Below, piece by piece: positions 25,896 to 35,552 of a stretch of 64,000 bases of DNA. This DNA comes from JAQUTK01 sp963677415. GTDB taxonomy: Bacteria > Bacteroidota > Bacteroidia > Bacteroidales > JAQUTK01. A model generated the notes under the pieces. That model saw nothing but the letters and a program-made list of their open reading frames with translations. It was not told the origin of the DNA and did no database searches. The stretch lies in assembly GCA_963677415.2 (NCBI GenBank), contig CAXXFJ010000027.1:1-64000 (forward strand), given 5' to 3'. The translations under genes were made by a program, and so were the position numbers. How positions within the stretch are numbered: the first letter of the stretch is position 1; the number at the start of each line of letters is the position of its first letter.

Positions 25896-27596
25896 ATGGT
25901 CGAATTAGAAAATAGCGGGGAATTAAACAAAAAGTCCCTAAACTTTATTGAGAACTTCATTGAAAATGATTTGTCAGAGGGCAAGAATGACGGTCGTATC
26001 CAAACACGTTTTCCTCCAGAACCGAATGGCTACCTTCATATCGGACACGCAAAAGCGATTTGCCTGGATTTCGGTGTTGCGCAGAATTACAAAGGTATTT
26101 GCAACCTACGCTTCGACGACACAAACCCGACAAAAGAAGATGTTGAATACGTCGACTCTATACAGGAAGATATTCAATGGCTTGGATTCCAATGGGAAAA
26201 TATTTATTACGCATCTGATTATTTTCAGCAATTATGGGATTTTGCCATCAGACTGATTCAAGAAGGAAAAGCATATATTGACGAACAGTCTGCTGAAGAG
26301 ATTGCCAAACAAAAAGGAACTCCAACACAGCCAGGTGCAGAAAGTCCATTTCGTAATCGCCCTATCGAGGAAAGTCTGGAGCTATTCAGAAAAATGAATG
26401 AAGGAGTGATTGCCGAAAGTGCCATGGTGCTTCGCGCAAAGATTGATATGGCTTCTTCCAATATGCACTTTCGTGATCCAATCATGTATAGGGTTATTAC
26501 ACAACATCCTCACCACCGCACTGGGAATACATGGAAAGCTTACCCAATGTATGACTTTGCTCATGGCCAGTCAGACTTTTTTGAAGGTGTGACGCATTCT
26601 TTATGCACGCTTGAGTTTGAGGTACATCGTCCTCTATACGATTATTACATAGATCTGTTGCAGACCAGCAACTATCGTCCACGCCAGATTGAATTCAACC
26701 GTTTGAATCTGACTTACACAGTCATGAGCAAACGAAAAATGTTACAACTTGTTCAAGAAGGAGAAGTAACCGGTTGGGACGATCCTCGTATGCCTACACT
26801 CTGTGGACTACGTCGTCGCGGATACACTCCAGCTTCTATCAAAGATTTTATAAACCGCATCGGTTATACGAAGTATGATGGTCTTATTGACGTAGCATTA
26901 CTTGAAAATTCGATTCGTGAAGAACTGAATAAGAGCGCCATCCGAGTTAGCGCAGTGCTTCATCCTGTCAAACTTATTATTACTAACTATCCGGAAGGAG
27001 AGGTTGAATGGCTGGAAACAGTCAACAATCCGGAAGACGAATCCATGGGATCGCGTAACGTACCATTCTCTCGGGAATTATTCATTGAACGTGACGACTT
27101 CATGGAAGAACCGATGAAGAAGTTTTTCCGTCTATCACCAGACAAGGAAGTTCGACTTAAGAGTGCCTATATCATAAAATGTACCGGATTTAAGAAGAAC
27201 GAAAAGACGGGAGAGATTGAAGAAATATATTGTCAATACGACCCCGAGACGAAGAGCGGTATGCCGCAAAGCGACCGCAAAGTAAAAGGCACGCTGCATT
27301 GGGTAAGTGTAAAACACAGCATCCCCGCGGAAGTGCGTCTATATGACAGATTGTTTAAGGTTGAAGACCCGGCTTCCGAGAAAGACACCGATTTTCGCGA
27401 CTTACTCAATCCCAATTCCCTGGAAGTTCTAACAGATTGTCGTATTGAACCATGCCTTGCAGATGTTAAGCCTTTGGATCATTTCCAATTCCAACGTACT
27501 GGCTATTTCAATGTGGATTCAGATTCAACACCGAAACACCTTGTTTTTAATTGTACAGTGAAGCTTAAAGATAGTTGGGCAAAAAACACTAAGTAA
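25896..27596 (+). CDS. glnS: glutaminyl-tRNA synthetase
   Basis: 566-aa class I synthetase that charges tRNA-Gln directly. The HIGH motif is in PPEPNGYLHIGHAKAI, the KMSKS-type motif is VMSKRKM, and the C-terminal anticodon-binding beta-barrels are present (PEDESMGSRNVPFSRELFIE). GlnRS rather than GluRS is shown by the GYLHIGHAK context and the two-barrel C-terminal half. The TPR protein gene follows after 13 bp and DedA after that, so they may be cotranscribed. Confidence 0.95.
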   Translation: MVELENSGELNKKSLNFIENFIENDLSEGKNDGRIQTRFPPEPNGYLHIGHAKAICLDFGVAQNYKGICNLRFDDTNPTKEDVEYVDSIQEDIQWLGFQWENIYYASDYFQQLWDFAIRLIQEGKAYIDEQSAEEIAKQKGTPTQPGAESPFRNRPIEESLELFRKMNEGVIAESAMVLRAKIDMASSNMHFRDPIMYRVITQHPHHRTGNTWKAYPMYDFAHGQSDFFEGVTHSLCTLEFEVHRPLYDYYIDLLQTSNYRPRQIEFNRLNLTYTVMSKRKMLQLVQEGEVTGWDDPRMPTLCGLRRRGYTPASIKDFINRIGYTKYDGLIDVALLENSIREELNKSAIRVSAVLHPVKLIITNYPEGEVEWLETVNNPEDESMGSRNVPFSRELFIERDDFMEEPMKKFFRLSPDKEVRLKSAYIIKCTGFKKNEKTGEIEEIYCQYDPETKSGMPQSDRKVKGTLHWVSVKHSIPAEVRLYDRLFKVEDPASEKDTDFRDLLNPNSLEVLTDCRIEPCLADVKPLDHFQFQRTGYFNVDSDSTPKHLVFNCTVKLKDSWAKNTK

Positions 27597-27609
27597 GAAA
27601 AGAATACGC

Positions 27610-29055
27610 ATGAATGAAGAGAATGAGTCCACTGAAGTCTTACAATTGGTTGAAAAATACCGAAAAGCTCTTGAACAAGATATAACTCCTTATTTTGATA
27701 TTGAAGAGATTGATACTCTCGTTGATTATTATGACGAGTACGAAGATTCCAGTGAAGATGATTTGATAAAGATTATTGACTTAGGGCTCAAACTTCATCC
27801 TGATGATCCTGAATTTATTGTTCAAAAGATTGAACTATTATCCAGAGCGGGTCGGTTTGAAGAGGCAGAAGAGGTCTTAAGTTTGGCCACATTTGATTCT
27901 TTTGACACTCTCTTGGTGAAGATAGTTATCTACACAGAGCAAAAAGACTTCACCACTCTCTACGACCAATTCCAAGAACTGAAACCCTCTCTTAATGAAG
28001 AGCAGTGGGAATATGCATGGAACTATCTCTGCATGAAGTTATTTGATATGGGAGAATATAAGGAAGGTTTGGTCTGTCTCGACAAGTTTGCAACTAAAGC
28101 AATAGAAGATGAACCGGATAACTTGACTCGCCTTCGTACCAACCTTTTAATTAAGAATAATCAGTATAAAGAAGCGATCAAATATGCCAATATAATTATT
28201 GACAGGAAACCCTATGAAGAGAAGTCATGGCTAACCCTGGCAAATATTTATGGGAACTTAGGAAACTATCCGAAGATGAAAGAGGCTCTGGAATATGCAC
28301 ATGCCATCACTCCAGACGATCCAAAGATAGCATTCATGCTGGCAACATGCCTGCAAACACTCGATTTGGATAAAGAAGCTACTGAGCTGCTTGGAAACTT
28401 TGATGGAATGAATCTATCCGAAAAACTTCTTTTACGGTCAGACGAAGAATCAGCAAAGAACAAAATGGAATTAAAGGAACTGATTCATCTCTTTGATCAT
28501 CTTTGCATTGAAGATTGCCACGAATCAATGCTTCCTCTTTTTTATGCCATGAAAGAAGAAAACCTTTCCGAAGAACTGCTGATTATCATCAATGAGCGAA
28601 TTAAACGTGATATAATGAATGGTAATCAACATTTTATCAAAAGTCTTATTTACATGGCTGATGACCGTTTGAAAGAGGCAATCATAGCGTTTGATTATTA
28701 TCCAATGAGCGAGGAAGGAATCAATGACTTTGACAATTTTGCCTTCACTGCTGTCATGCACTATTTAAGAGGTGACAAAAGCGGTGCGGTGAAATCAATT
28801 GCAGAATGTGCGCATTCAATGGGTGCAGAAACCTTCTCAACAGTAATGCGGCAACTCAGTCCCCTGATAAGTATGAATAACTATATATACTCTCTATTTG
28901 TCTATTATTTCTGGAATCAATTAGAAATAGCAGACACAGAAGAAGAGTTTATGTCTACTCACCTTGTTGAAAACGAAAAGATATATCCCAAGGTACCACT
29001 TGTGGATGCACTGAAGAATTTATATATTAGAATCATACAACTTCATCGAGATTAA
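27610..29055 (+). CDS. tetratricopeptide-repeat protein
   Basis: 481-aa cytoplasmic protein, acidic at the N-terminus, built of helical hairpins of about 34 residues. Examples are the segments starting LGLKLHPDDPEFIVQKIELL, IIDRKPYEEKSWLTLANIYG and ALEYAHAITPDDPKIAFML. There is no signal peptide or catalytic domain, so it is probably a protein-interaction scaffold. It lies 13 bp after glnS and 12 bp before the DedA gene. Partner proteins are unknown. Confidence 0.82.
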   Translation: MNEENESTEVLQLVEKYRKALEQDITPYFDIEEIDTLVDYYDEYEDSSEDDLIKIIDLGLKLHPDDPEFIVQKIELLSRAGRFEEAEEVLSLATFDSFDTLLVKIVIYTEQKDFTTLYDQFQELKPSLNEEQWEYAWNYLCMKLFDMGEYKEGLVCLDKFATKAIEDEPDNLTRLRTNLLIKNNQYKEAIKYANIIIDRKPYEEKSWLTLANIYGNLGNYPKMKEALEYAHAITPDDPKIAFMLATCLQTLDLDKEATELLGNFDGMNLSEKLLLRSDEESAKNKMELKELIHLFDHLCIEDCHESMLPLFYAMKEENLSEELLIIINERIKRDIMNGNQHFIKSLIYMADDRLKEAIIAFDYYPMSEEGINDFDNFAFTAVMHYLRGDKSGAVKSIAECAHSMGAETFSTVMRQLSPLISMNNYIYSLFVYYFWNQLEIADTEEEFMSTHLVENEKIYPKVPLVDALKNLYIRIIQLHRD

Positions 29056-29067
29056 TTAATAATACAC

Positions 29068-29697
29068 ATGGGATTTGCTGCATTTATTCAATGGTGTCTG
29101 GAAAATTTGAACTACTGGACAATAACCCTCCTGATGGCAATTGAAAGTTCTTTTATTCCTTTTCCTTCTGAAGTAGTAGTACCTCCAGCTGCTTATAAAG
29201 CTGCGAGCAGTGGTGAAATGAATATCTTTTTAATTATTCTGTTCGCTACAATCGGAGCCAATATCGGTGCGCTGATAAACTACTACTTGGCCAGATGGGT
29301 CGGACGACCTATTGTTTATAAGTTTGCTAATAGCCGGTTTGGGCATATGTGCCTGATTGACGAAGCAAAAGTAAAGCATGCAGAAAAATACTTTGACGAT
29401 CATGGAGCAATTTCCACCTTTGCCGGTCGATTGGTTCCAGCTGTCAGACAATTGATATCAATTCCTGCCGGTCTGGCAAGAATGAAACTTTCCACTTTCT
29501 TATTCTATACCACTTTGGGAGCCGGCTTCTGGAACTGCATTCTTGCCGCTATAGGATGGTATCTTCATACCATCATTCCAGAAGACCAACTGATGACTGA
29601 AGTTTATAAATACAGTCACGAAATTGGCTATTGCTTTATTGTTGTCGCCATTGGCCTTGTAAGTTATCTGATTTACAAGGGTTCCAAGAAAAACTAA
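29068..29697 (+). CDS. DedA-family membrane protein
   Basis: 209-aa inner-membrane protein with about five hydrophobic segments. The family signature FAGRLVPAVRQLISIPAGLARM lies near residues 115-137, and ESSFIPFPSEVVVPPAA near residue 26 holds the re-entrant acidic loop. DedA proteins are lipid flippases or scramblases, several of them for undecaprenyl phosphate or phosphatidylethanolamine. Convergent with recO, whose stop begins one base past this gene's stop. Confidence 0.9.
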   Translation: MGFAAFIQWCLENLNYWTITLLMAIESSFIPFPSEVVVPPAAYKAASSGEMNIFLIILFATIGANIGALINYYLARWVGRPIVYKFANSRFGHMCLIDEAKVKHAEKYFDDHGAISTFAGRLVPAVRQLISIPAGLARMKLSTFLFYTTLGAGFWNCILAAIGWYLHTIIPEDQLMTEVYKYSHEIGYCFIVVAIGLVSYLIYKGSKKN

Positions 29698-29698
29698 A

Positions 29699-30442
29699 CT
29701 AGTCTGTATCAAATACTCCTATGAGTATATCTAATGAGTGTATCTCCGCAAATTCCGGTAGATGCAATCTGTAATACTGAATAATACGGCGGAGAATATC
29801 TACACGTTCCGCACGGGAAAACGCATAAAAGCGCATATTATCATAATTCATTCGCATTAGTTTCTGAAATAAAACAGCTTCGTTGGATTCAAGGAAATGC
29901 GAATGAGAAGGAGGTGTCTCTTCGAAATTGCCACTAAGAAGGTCAAAATAAAGATCATGCCTGGGCTCCATGCGCTCTATGTTGGGATAATATCCCAGAT
30001 AACGGGTTAACTGAATCAGAAACACAAGATGAAAATTAGCTATTCCACTCTCAAGCAAATCAAGAACCCGTATTGAATTTTCCAGGAAAGAAAACAAAGG
30101 AAGATCTTTATCTGTACTTTTTAAAATGCGACAAAGAACCTCCGCAAGAAAGAGAGAGATAACCGATTTTACCGGATTAAACAAGATGCCACTTTGTGAA
30201 AATACGGGGCGAAGCTCTGTTATATGATGCAGTTCAGAATTATTTTTCCTTTTTACTTCCATCTCCACCACAGCCAATGGTTGCATGAAAACATTCTTTA
30301 AACTACTTTTATTCGTCTTAGCTCGATATACTATATAAGATTCACGTCCCATATCATTCGTATATACATGAAGGATATTGGCTGTTTCGCTATATCTAAC
30401 ACATTGAAGAATAACTCCTTTCGTCTTCTGCTCCTGTCTCAT
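29699..30442 (-). CDS. recO: DNA repair protein RecO
   Basis: 247-aa recombination mediator that helps load RecA with RecF and RecR. The N-terminal OB-fold contains KTKGVILQCVRYSETANILH and is followed by the helical domain. Cysteines for the zinc site of some RecO proteins are absent, as in other Bacteroides homologues. I chose ATG 30442 (MRQEQKTKG); a longer frame from 30472 adds 10 residues outside the family. It is convergent with the DedA gene. Confidence 0.88.
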   Translation of the reverse strand: MRQEQKTKGVILQCVRYSETANILHVYTNDMGRESYIVYRAKTNKSSLKNVFMQPLAVVEMEVKRKNNSELHHITELRPVFSQSGILFNPVKSVISLFLAEVLCRILKSTDKDLPLFSFLENSIRVLDLLESGIANFHLVFLIQLTRYLGYYPNIERMEPRHDLYFDLLSGNFEETPPSHSHFLESNEAVLFQKLMRMNYDNMRFYAFSRAERVDILRRIIQYYRLHLPEFAEIHSLDILIGVFDTD

Positions 30443-30498
30443 TATCTCTTTAAAAAGGTAAAAACCAGACAAATGTACCTATAAATTTGGAGGAAAAA

Positions 30499-30530
30499 CT
30501 TGTGTATTCAAAAAAGTTGCCTTACCTTCG
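30499..30530 (+). promoter_or_regulatory. upstream promoter-like site before tRNA-Glu
   Basis: CTTG (30499-30502), 20-base spacer, TACCTTCG (30523-30530), one base from consensus, followed by GCAGCGC. It resembles the proximal tRNA promoter 110 bp downstream, including the bases after the -7 box. Confidence 0.4.
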
Positions 30531-30608
30531 CAGCGCAAAAGGAAAATGGCAATACGACATCTGTTTCTCGAAGAATATTTAGTCATATTGAAAATGTTCC
30601 CCAAAAAG

Positions 30609-30639
30609 TTTGGAAAGTAGGAATAATACTCTACCTTTG
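30609..30639 (+). promoter_or_regulatory. tRNA-Glu promoter
   Basis: -33 box TTTG (30609-30612), 19-base spacer, -7 box TACCTTTG (30632-30639), 20 bases before the mature tRNA. Both boxes match the Bacteroidetes consensus. Confidence 0.75.
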
Positions 30640-30659
30640 CAGCCGCAAACAAAAGCAAT

Positions 30660-30731
30660 GGCCCATTCGTCTATCGGTTAGGACGCAAGATTTTCATTCT
30701 TGAAAGAGCAGTTCGATTCTGCTATGGGCTA
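30660..30731 (+). tRNA. tRNA-Glu (anticodon TTC)
   Basis: A 72-nt cloverleaf: acceptor GGCCCAT/ATGGGCT (first pair G-T), D arm GTCT..GGAC, anticodon stem CAAGA/TCTTG with loop TTTTCAT giving anticodon TTC, and T arm AGCAG/CTGCT with loop TTCGATT. The discriminator base is A; CCA is not encoded. rpsT follows 40 bp later, so the two may share a transcript. Confidence 0.95.
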
Positions 30732-30771
30732 CAATAATTAAGAACAATAACGTTTAAGGCATTGCGTAGAT

Positions 30772-31023
30772 ATGGCAAATCACAAATCTTCAGTCAAGAG
30801 AATCAGACAGACTAGTGTAAAAAGATTACACAACAGATATTATGGCAGAACTGTAAGAAACGCAGTTAAAAAGTTCCGCAACATGACTTCAAAAGAAGAA
30901 GCTATAAAGATTTATCCGGAAGTGGCTTCAATGCTTGATAAGCTTGCAAAGAAGAATGTCATCCATAAGAAAAAAGCAAGCAATCTGAAGTCAAAACTGG
31001 CAATCTTTGCCAACAAGCTTTAA
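30772..31023 (+). CDS. rpsT: 30S ribosomal protein S20
   Basis: 83-aa lysine-rich protein of helical hairpins that binds 16S rRNA in the small subunit. MANHKSSVKRIRQTSVKRLHN at the start and KKNVIHKKKASNLKSKLA at the end are typical for S20. Its length is normal. It follows tRNA-Glu and precedes a symmetric hairpin. Confidence 0.95.
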   Translation: MANHKSSVKRIRQTSVKRLHNRYYGRTVRNAVKKFRNMTSKEEAIKIYPEVASMLDKLAKKNVIHKKKASNLKSKLAIFANKL

Positions 31024-31051
31024 TAAGGAAACACTCCCTATATATAAAGAT

Positions 31052-31080
31052 ACAGGCCATTCTGAATAAGAATGGCCTGT
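31052..31080 (+). terminator. hairpin after rpsT
   Basis: Perfect 11-bp stem ACAGGCCATTC / GAATGGCCTGT with a 7-base loop, 28 bp after rpsT. No strong T run follows (GCTATTTACAC), so termination strength is uncertain. Confidence 0.6.
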
Positions 31081-31160
31081 GCTATTTACACATACTCTTA
31101 CACCTTAAAATATTAAGCACTTTTTTCGCAGAGTATGCAATTTGTTTCTCCGATTTTGAG

Positions 31161-31168
31161 TATATTTG
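31161..31168 (+). promoter_or_regulatory. -7 box for gyrB
   Basis: TATATTTG 47 bp before the gyrB start. A TTTG at 31141-31144 is only 16 bases upstream, closer than usual. Confidence 0.5.
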
Positions 31169-31215
31169 CTAGGTTATTACTCACACTATTAAAACAGATC
31201 AATAATTAGTCCCAT

Positions 31216-33174
31216 ATGTCAGAAGAAAGCAAAAAAAACGAGAGAGAATACTCCGCCGATAGTATTCAGGTACTGGAAGGTTTGGAGGCTGTAAGAAAGC
31301 GTCCAGCCATGTATATCGGAGATACCGGCCTCAAAGGTTTACACCATTTAGTATATGAAGTTGTTGACAATTCGATTGATGAAGCTCTAGCAGGCTTTTG
31401 CGATAAAATTGAAGTCACCATCAATGAAGACAACTCCATTAAAGTCTGTGACAATGGCCGCGGTATTCCTGTAGGAATCCACGAGAAGGAGCAGAGATCA
31501 GCATTAGAGGTTGTTTTAACTGTACTTCATGCAGGTGGTAAATTTGACAAAGGATCGTACAAGGTATCCGGAGGTTTGCACGGTGTGGGAGTTTCTTGCG
31601 TAAATGCACTTTCTATCTATCTTCGTGCCGAGATTCATCGCGAAGGAAAGATATGGATGCAGGAGTATTCAAAGGGAAAACCGGTGGCAAGTGTAGTTCC
31701 AATCGCAGATACTGAGAAATCAGGAACAGTCATCATTTTCAAGCCGGATGACACAATCTTCACTACATTGGAATACAAGTATGAGATTCTTGCAAACCGT
31801 ATGCGCGAATTAGCCTTTCTAAATGCCGGTCTATATATTACTCTGACAGACAAACGCGCACTTGATCCCATTACCGAAGAATTCAAGACTGAGGTATTCC
31901 ACTCAACGGATGGACTTCGCGAATTCGTGAGATATGTGGATCAATCAAGAGAGAAACTTATTCCAGACGTTATTTATATCAGCACCGAGAAACAAGGTAT
32001 TCCTGTGGATGTAGCCATGATGTACAATACATCATACAATGAAAATATTCACTCGTATGTCAACAATATCAACACGATTGAAGGTGGTACTCACCTCGCC
32101 GGCTTCCGAAGAGGATTAACCCGTACACTGAAGAAGTACGCGGAAGATAACAAAATGCTTGACAAGATAAAAATTGAAATAAACGGAGACGACTTCCGCG
32201 AAGGTTTGACAGCTATTATTTCTATTAAAGTTCAAGAACCTCAGTTTGAGGGACAGACCAAGACCAAGTTGGGTAACAACGAAGTAATGGGGGCTGTAGA
32301 CCAAGCTGTGGGTGAAGCATTAGGAAACTACCTGGAAGAACATCCAAGAGAAGCAAGGACGATTGTCGACAAAGTTATCCTTGCTGCAACTGCAAGGGCA
32401 GCTGCGCGCAAAGCGCGCGAACTGGTACAACGCAAATCACCTCTCTCCGGTGGCGGACTTCCAGGAAAACTGTCAGACTGTTCCTCGCGTGTAGCTCAAG
32501 AATGCGAGCTCTTCCTTGTCGAAGGTGATTCTGCAGGTGGTACAGCAAAAGCTGGTCGTAACCGTAAGACTCAAGCTATTCTTCCTCTGCGTGGTAAGAT
32601 CCTGAATGTTGAAAAAGCTATGCAACACAAAGTGCTTGAAAGCGAAGAAATTCGTAATATCTATACCGCACTGGGCGTAACCATTGGTACCGAAGAGGAC
32701 TCTATGGAACTGAATATCGACAAACTTCGCTACCACAAGGTTATCATCATGACCGATGCCGATGTAGACGGTTCGCACATTGCCACTCTAATTCTTACAT
32801 TCTTATTTCGTCATATGAAGAAACTGATTGAAAACGGACATGTATATCTGGCAACTCCTCCTTTGTACTTATGCAAGAGAGGAAAAGTAGAAGAATATTG
32901 CTGGTCAGAAGTGCAACGTCAGACTTTCATCTTGAAATACGCCGGTGGTGATGAAAAGCTAGTACGTACCCAACGCTACAAAGGTTTGGGAGAGATGAAC
33001 GCCGATCAGCTTGCTGACACAACAATGAATCCGGAACACCGTATCCTGAAGCAGATAACCATTGAGAATGTTGCTGATGCAGATATGGTTTTCTCCATGT
33101 TAATGGGTGAAGATGTCGGTCCACGCCGCGAGTTCATCGAACAGAATGCAACTTACGCAAAAGTAGATGCTTAA
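31216..33174 (+). CDS. gyrB: DNA gyrase subunit B
   Basis: 652-aa ATPase subunit of gyrase. GHKL ATP-binding motifs VYEVVDNSIDEAL, DNGRGIPVGIH and SGGLHGVG are near the N-terminus; the TOPRIM motifs LVEGDSAGGTAK and TDADVDGSHI are in the C-terminal half. No large insertion such as in E. coli GyrB, which is normal here. The LD-carboxypeptidase gene begins 3 bp after its stop. Confidence 0.96.
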   Translation: MSEESKKNEREYSADSIQVLEGLEAVRKRPAMYIGDTGLKGLHHLVYEVVDNSIDEALAGFCDKIEVTINEDNSIKVCDNGRGIPVGIHEKEQRSALEVVLTVLHAGGKFDKGSYKVSGGLHGVGVSCVNALSIYLRAEIHREGKIWMQEYSKGKPVASVVPIADTEKSGTVIIFKPDDTIFTTLEYKYEILANRMRELAFLNAGLYITLTDKRALDPITEEFKTEVFHSTDGLREFVRYVDQSREKLIPDVIYISTEKQGIPVDVAMMYNTSYNENIHSYVNNINTIEGGTHLAGFRRGLTRTLKKYAEDNKMLDKIKIEINGDDFREGLTAIISIKVQEPQFEGQTKTKLGNNEVMGAVDQAVGEALGNYLEEHPREARTIVDKVILAATARAAARKARELVQRKSPLSGGGLPGKLSDCSSRVAQECELFLVEGDSAGGTAKAGRNRKTQAILPLRGKILNVEKAMQHKVLESEEIRNIYTALGVTIGTEEDSMELNIDKLRYHKVIIMTDADVDGSHIATLILTFLFRHMKKLIENGHVYLATPPLYLCKRGKVEEYCWSEVQRQTFILKYAGGDEKLVRTQRYKGLGEMNADQLADTTMNPEHRILKQITIENVADADMVFSMLMGEDVGPRREFIEQNATYAKVDA

Positions 33175-33177
33175 ATA

Positions 33178-34077
33178 ATGATCGTACCGAAGTCCTTACA
33201 AACAGGAGACAAAGCGCTTATCGTCTCCCCAGCCGGACAGATTGATCCGGAATATGTGCAAGGAGCCTCAGAGCTCTTGTCATCCTGGGGACTTATCGTT
33301 GAGCAAAGTCCTGTTTGTCTTGGACAGTACGGACGATTTTCCGCTAGCTGCGAAGAGCGGCTGGAGGATTTACAGAAGGCGTTTGACCGTAAGGATGTAC
33401 AATTAATTCTCTGTAGCCGTGGCGGTTACGGTATCACGCAATTTCTTGATAAGCTTGATCCCCAAGGCATCTTGAAGAATCCAAAATGGGTGATTGGCTA
33501 CAGCGATATCACCGCACTTCATGCAATGCTTCAGAAGAATGGTCTGGTTTCACTCCATGCACCTATGGCACGACATTTATCGTTATCTGGACCTGATGAC
33601 CTTCCTGTCAGCTATCTGAAGAGCATCCTTTTCGACAAAGTTCCTGATTATAAGATAGCAAAACATACTTTCAACCGGACTGGAAGAGCCCAAGGAACAC
33701 TCCGGGGAGGCAATTTATCTCTTCTGTATGCCCTCCGGGGAACACCATTTGACTTCAATCCGGAAGGAACGATTCTCTTTGTGGAAGATATAGGTGAAAG
33801 ACCCTATCAAATAGACCGCATGTTTCAAAATCTACGGATGAGTGGGATTCTGGAACGTCTCAGCGGACTGATTATCGGTGAGTTCACAGACTGCGAAGAA
33901 GATCCACTTATGAAACAGAGCATCTATGAAGGTATTCGTACTATGATTGAGCCATATTCATATCCCGTTTGCTTCGGATTTCCTGTCGGACACTCTGACA
34001 CTAATTACCCCATGATTTGTGGCAACACTTCCACTCTTATCGTACAAGATGATCAGGTTATTTTAAAACAAAACTGA
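33178..34077 (+). CDS. LD-carboxypeptidase (peptidase S66)
   Basis: 299-aa peptidase that trims the terminal D-Ala from tetrapeptide stems during murein recycling. The Ser-Glu-His triad of S66 can be seen as Ser in VIGYSDITALH (about residue 109), Glu in LFVEDIGERPYQ and His in FPVGHSDTNYP. No signal peptide, so it is cytoplasmic like LdcA. It is 3 bp after gyrB and 18 bp before the M28 gene. Confidence 0.9.
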   Translation: MIVPKSLQTGDKALIVSPAGQIDPEYVQGASELLSSWGLIVEQSPVCLGQYGRFSASCEERLEDLQKAFDRKDVQLILCSRGGYGITQFLDKLDPQGILKNPKWVIGYSDITALHAMLQKNGLVSLHAPMARHLSLSGPDDLPVSYLKSILFDKVPDYKIAKHTFNRTGRAQGTLRGGNLSLLYALRGTPFDFNPEGTILFVEDIGERPYQIDRMFQNLRMSGILERLSGLIIGEFTDCEEDPLMKQSIYEGIRTMIEPYSYPVCFGFPVGHSDTNYPMICGNTSTLIVQDDQVILKQN

Positions 34078-34095
34078 TAATTATCTCTTGAAGCT

Positions 34096-35109
34096 ATGAA
34101 CAGATCAATTTTCTTATCACTTCTGGCAATAAATCTTATTCTTATCACTTTTGGCTGTTCTTCAGCCAGAAAGAAGACCTTACCGGACAACGAATCGAAA
34201 GAAATTATTACAGGATCGACAATACAATTTAATGCAGACAGCGCATATAGCTATATTGAGCATCAAGTGGCTTTCGGTCCAAGAGTGCCCAATACTGCTG
34301 CACATATAACTTGCGGAGACTATCTTGTCAGCAAACTAAAATCATACAATGCAGAAGTTATCGAACAAAAAATGATAGTGACTGCCTACAACGGAACTCC
34401 TTTAAATACACGAAATATTATCGCTTCTTTTCAACCGGAAAACAAGAATCGCATTCTTCTCTTTGCACATTGGGATACTCGTCCGTATGCAGATGCAGAT
34501 CCGGATGAGAACAACTGGAAAACTCCCATCGACGGAGCCAATGATGGTGGCAGCGGTGTAGGGGTATTATTGGAATTAGCCCGTCTACTCAAAGATAACA
34601 CAGCTCAAATGGGTGTAGATATTATTTTCTTTGACGCCGAAGATTATGGTACACCCGACTGGCTTGAGAAAGATGAGGAAGAGACAGCCAATACGTGGTG
34701 CCTTGGTACGCAATATTGGACTCGAAACCTTCATAATCCTGGCTACAAGGCCTCTTACGGCATCCTGCTCGACATGGTCGGAGGTGTTAATGCTACTTTC
34801 CGAAAAGAACAAGTATCCATGCATTTCGCATCATACGTTGTCAATCAGGTTTGGGAGAAAGCCTCAAAATCAGGTTACAGCTCGTATTTTCCGCAATCAG
34901 AAGGCGGAGCTATCACCGATGATCACCTCTATGTAAACCAAGGTGCAAGAATCCCAAGTATTGACATCATTGATTACGATCCAATGCGAAAGAATGGTTT
35001 TCCTGACACTTGGCATACACTGGATGATACGATGAACAATATAAGCAAAGAGACACTCAAGGCCGTAGGACAGACACTGAGTAATATTCTCTTTGATAAA
35101 AACAAATAA
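34096..35109 (+). CDS. M28-family lipoprotein, glutaminyl-peptide cyclotransferase type
   Basis: 337-aa envelope lipoprotein with signal MNRSIFLSLLAINLILITFG followed by the lipidated cysteine. The M28 fold has single-zinc-type ligands: Asp in DGANDGGSG, Glu in FFDAEDYG, and His in ITDDHLYV. FAHWDTRPYADADPD and a C-terminal IDIIDYDP with WHTLDDT match type II glutaminyl cyclases as described in oral Bacteroidales, which turn N-terminal Gln of exported proteins into pyroglutamate. An aminopeptidase role is the main alternative. It sits 14 bp before sufE. Confidence 0.85.
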   Translation: MNRSIFLSLLAINLILITFGCSSARKKTLPDNESKEIITGSTIQFNADSAYSYIEHQVAFGPRVPNTAAHITCGDYLVSKLKSYNAEVIEQKMIVTAYNGTPLNTRNIIASFQPENKNRILLFAHWDTRPYADADPDENNWKTPIDGANDGGSGVGVLLELARLLKDNTAQMGVDIIFFDAEDYGTPDWLEKDEEETANTWCLGTQYWTRNLHNPGYKASYGILLDMVGGVNATFRKEQVSMHFASYVVNQVWEKASKSGYSSYFPQSEGGAITDDHLYVNQGARIPSIDIIDYDPMRKNGFPDTWHTLDDTMNNISKETLKAVGQTLSNILFDKNK

Positions 35110-35123
35110 TAAAGTACACACAT

Positions 35124-35546
35124 ATGACTATCAACGAGATTCAAGATGGAATAATTGAAGAGTTTTCTGACTTTGACGACTGGATGGACCGCTATCAGTT
35201 ATTGATAGAACTTGGCAACTCACTGGAGCCTCTGGATGAAAAATATAAGAACCCGGCAAACCTTATTGAAGGTTGCCAGAGCAGAGTATGGTTGCAAGCA
35301 GATTATCAGGATGGTATAATCACTTTTCAAGCTGAAAGTGATGCCGTAATAGTTAAAGGCATTGTCGCACTACTGGTACGCGTATGCTCCGGGCATACTC
35401 CTGATGAGATATTGAACAATGAACTCTACTTCATTGAGAAGATTGGATTGAGAGAACACCTTTCCCCGACCCGTTCGAATGGGCTTCTCTCGATGGTCAA
35501 ACAAATGCGCTTCTATGCAATAGCCTACAAAGCGAAACACGAATAG
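35124..35546 (+). CDS. sufE: SufE-family sulfur acceptor
   Basis: 140-aa cytoplasmic protein that takes the persulfide from the cysteine desulfurase SufS for Fe-S cluster building. The acceptor cysteine is in LIEGCQSRVWL (about residue 51), the family signature. The other Suf genes lie about 12 kb away on the other strand, so sufE is not in their operon; it follows the M28 gene by 14 bp. Confidence 0.92.
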   Translation: MTINEIQDGIIEEFSDFDDWMDRYQLLIELGNSLEPLDEKYKNPANLIEGCQSRVWLQADYQDGIITFQAESDAVIVKGIVALLVRVCSGHTPDEILNNELYFIEKIGLREHLSPTRSNGLLSMVKQMRFYAIAYKAKHE

Positions 35547-35552
35547 AATAAC

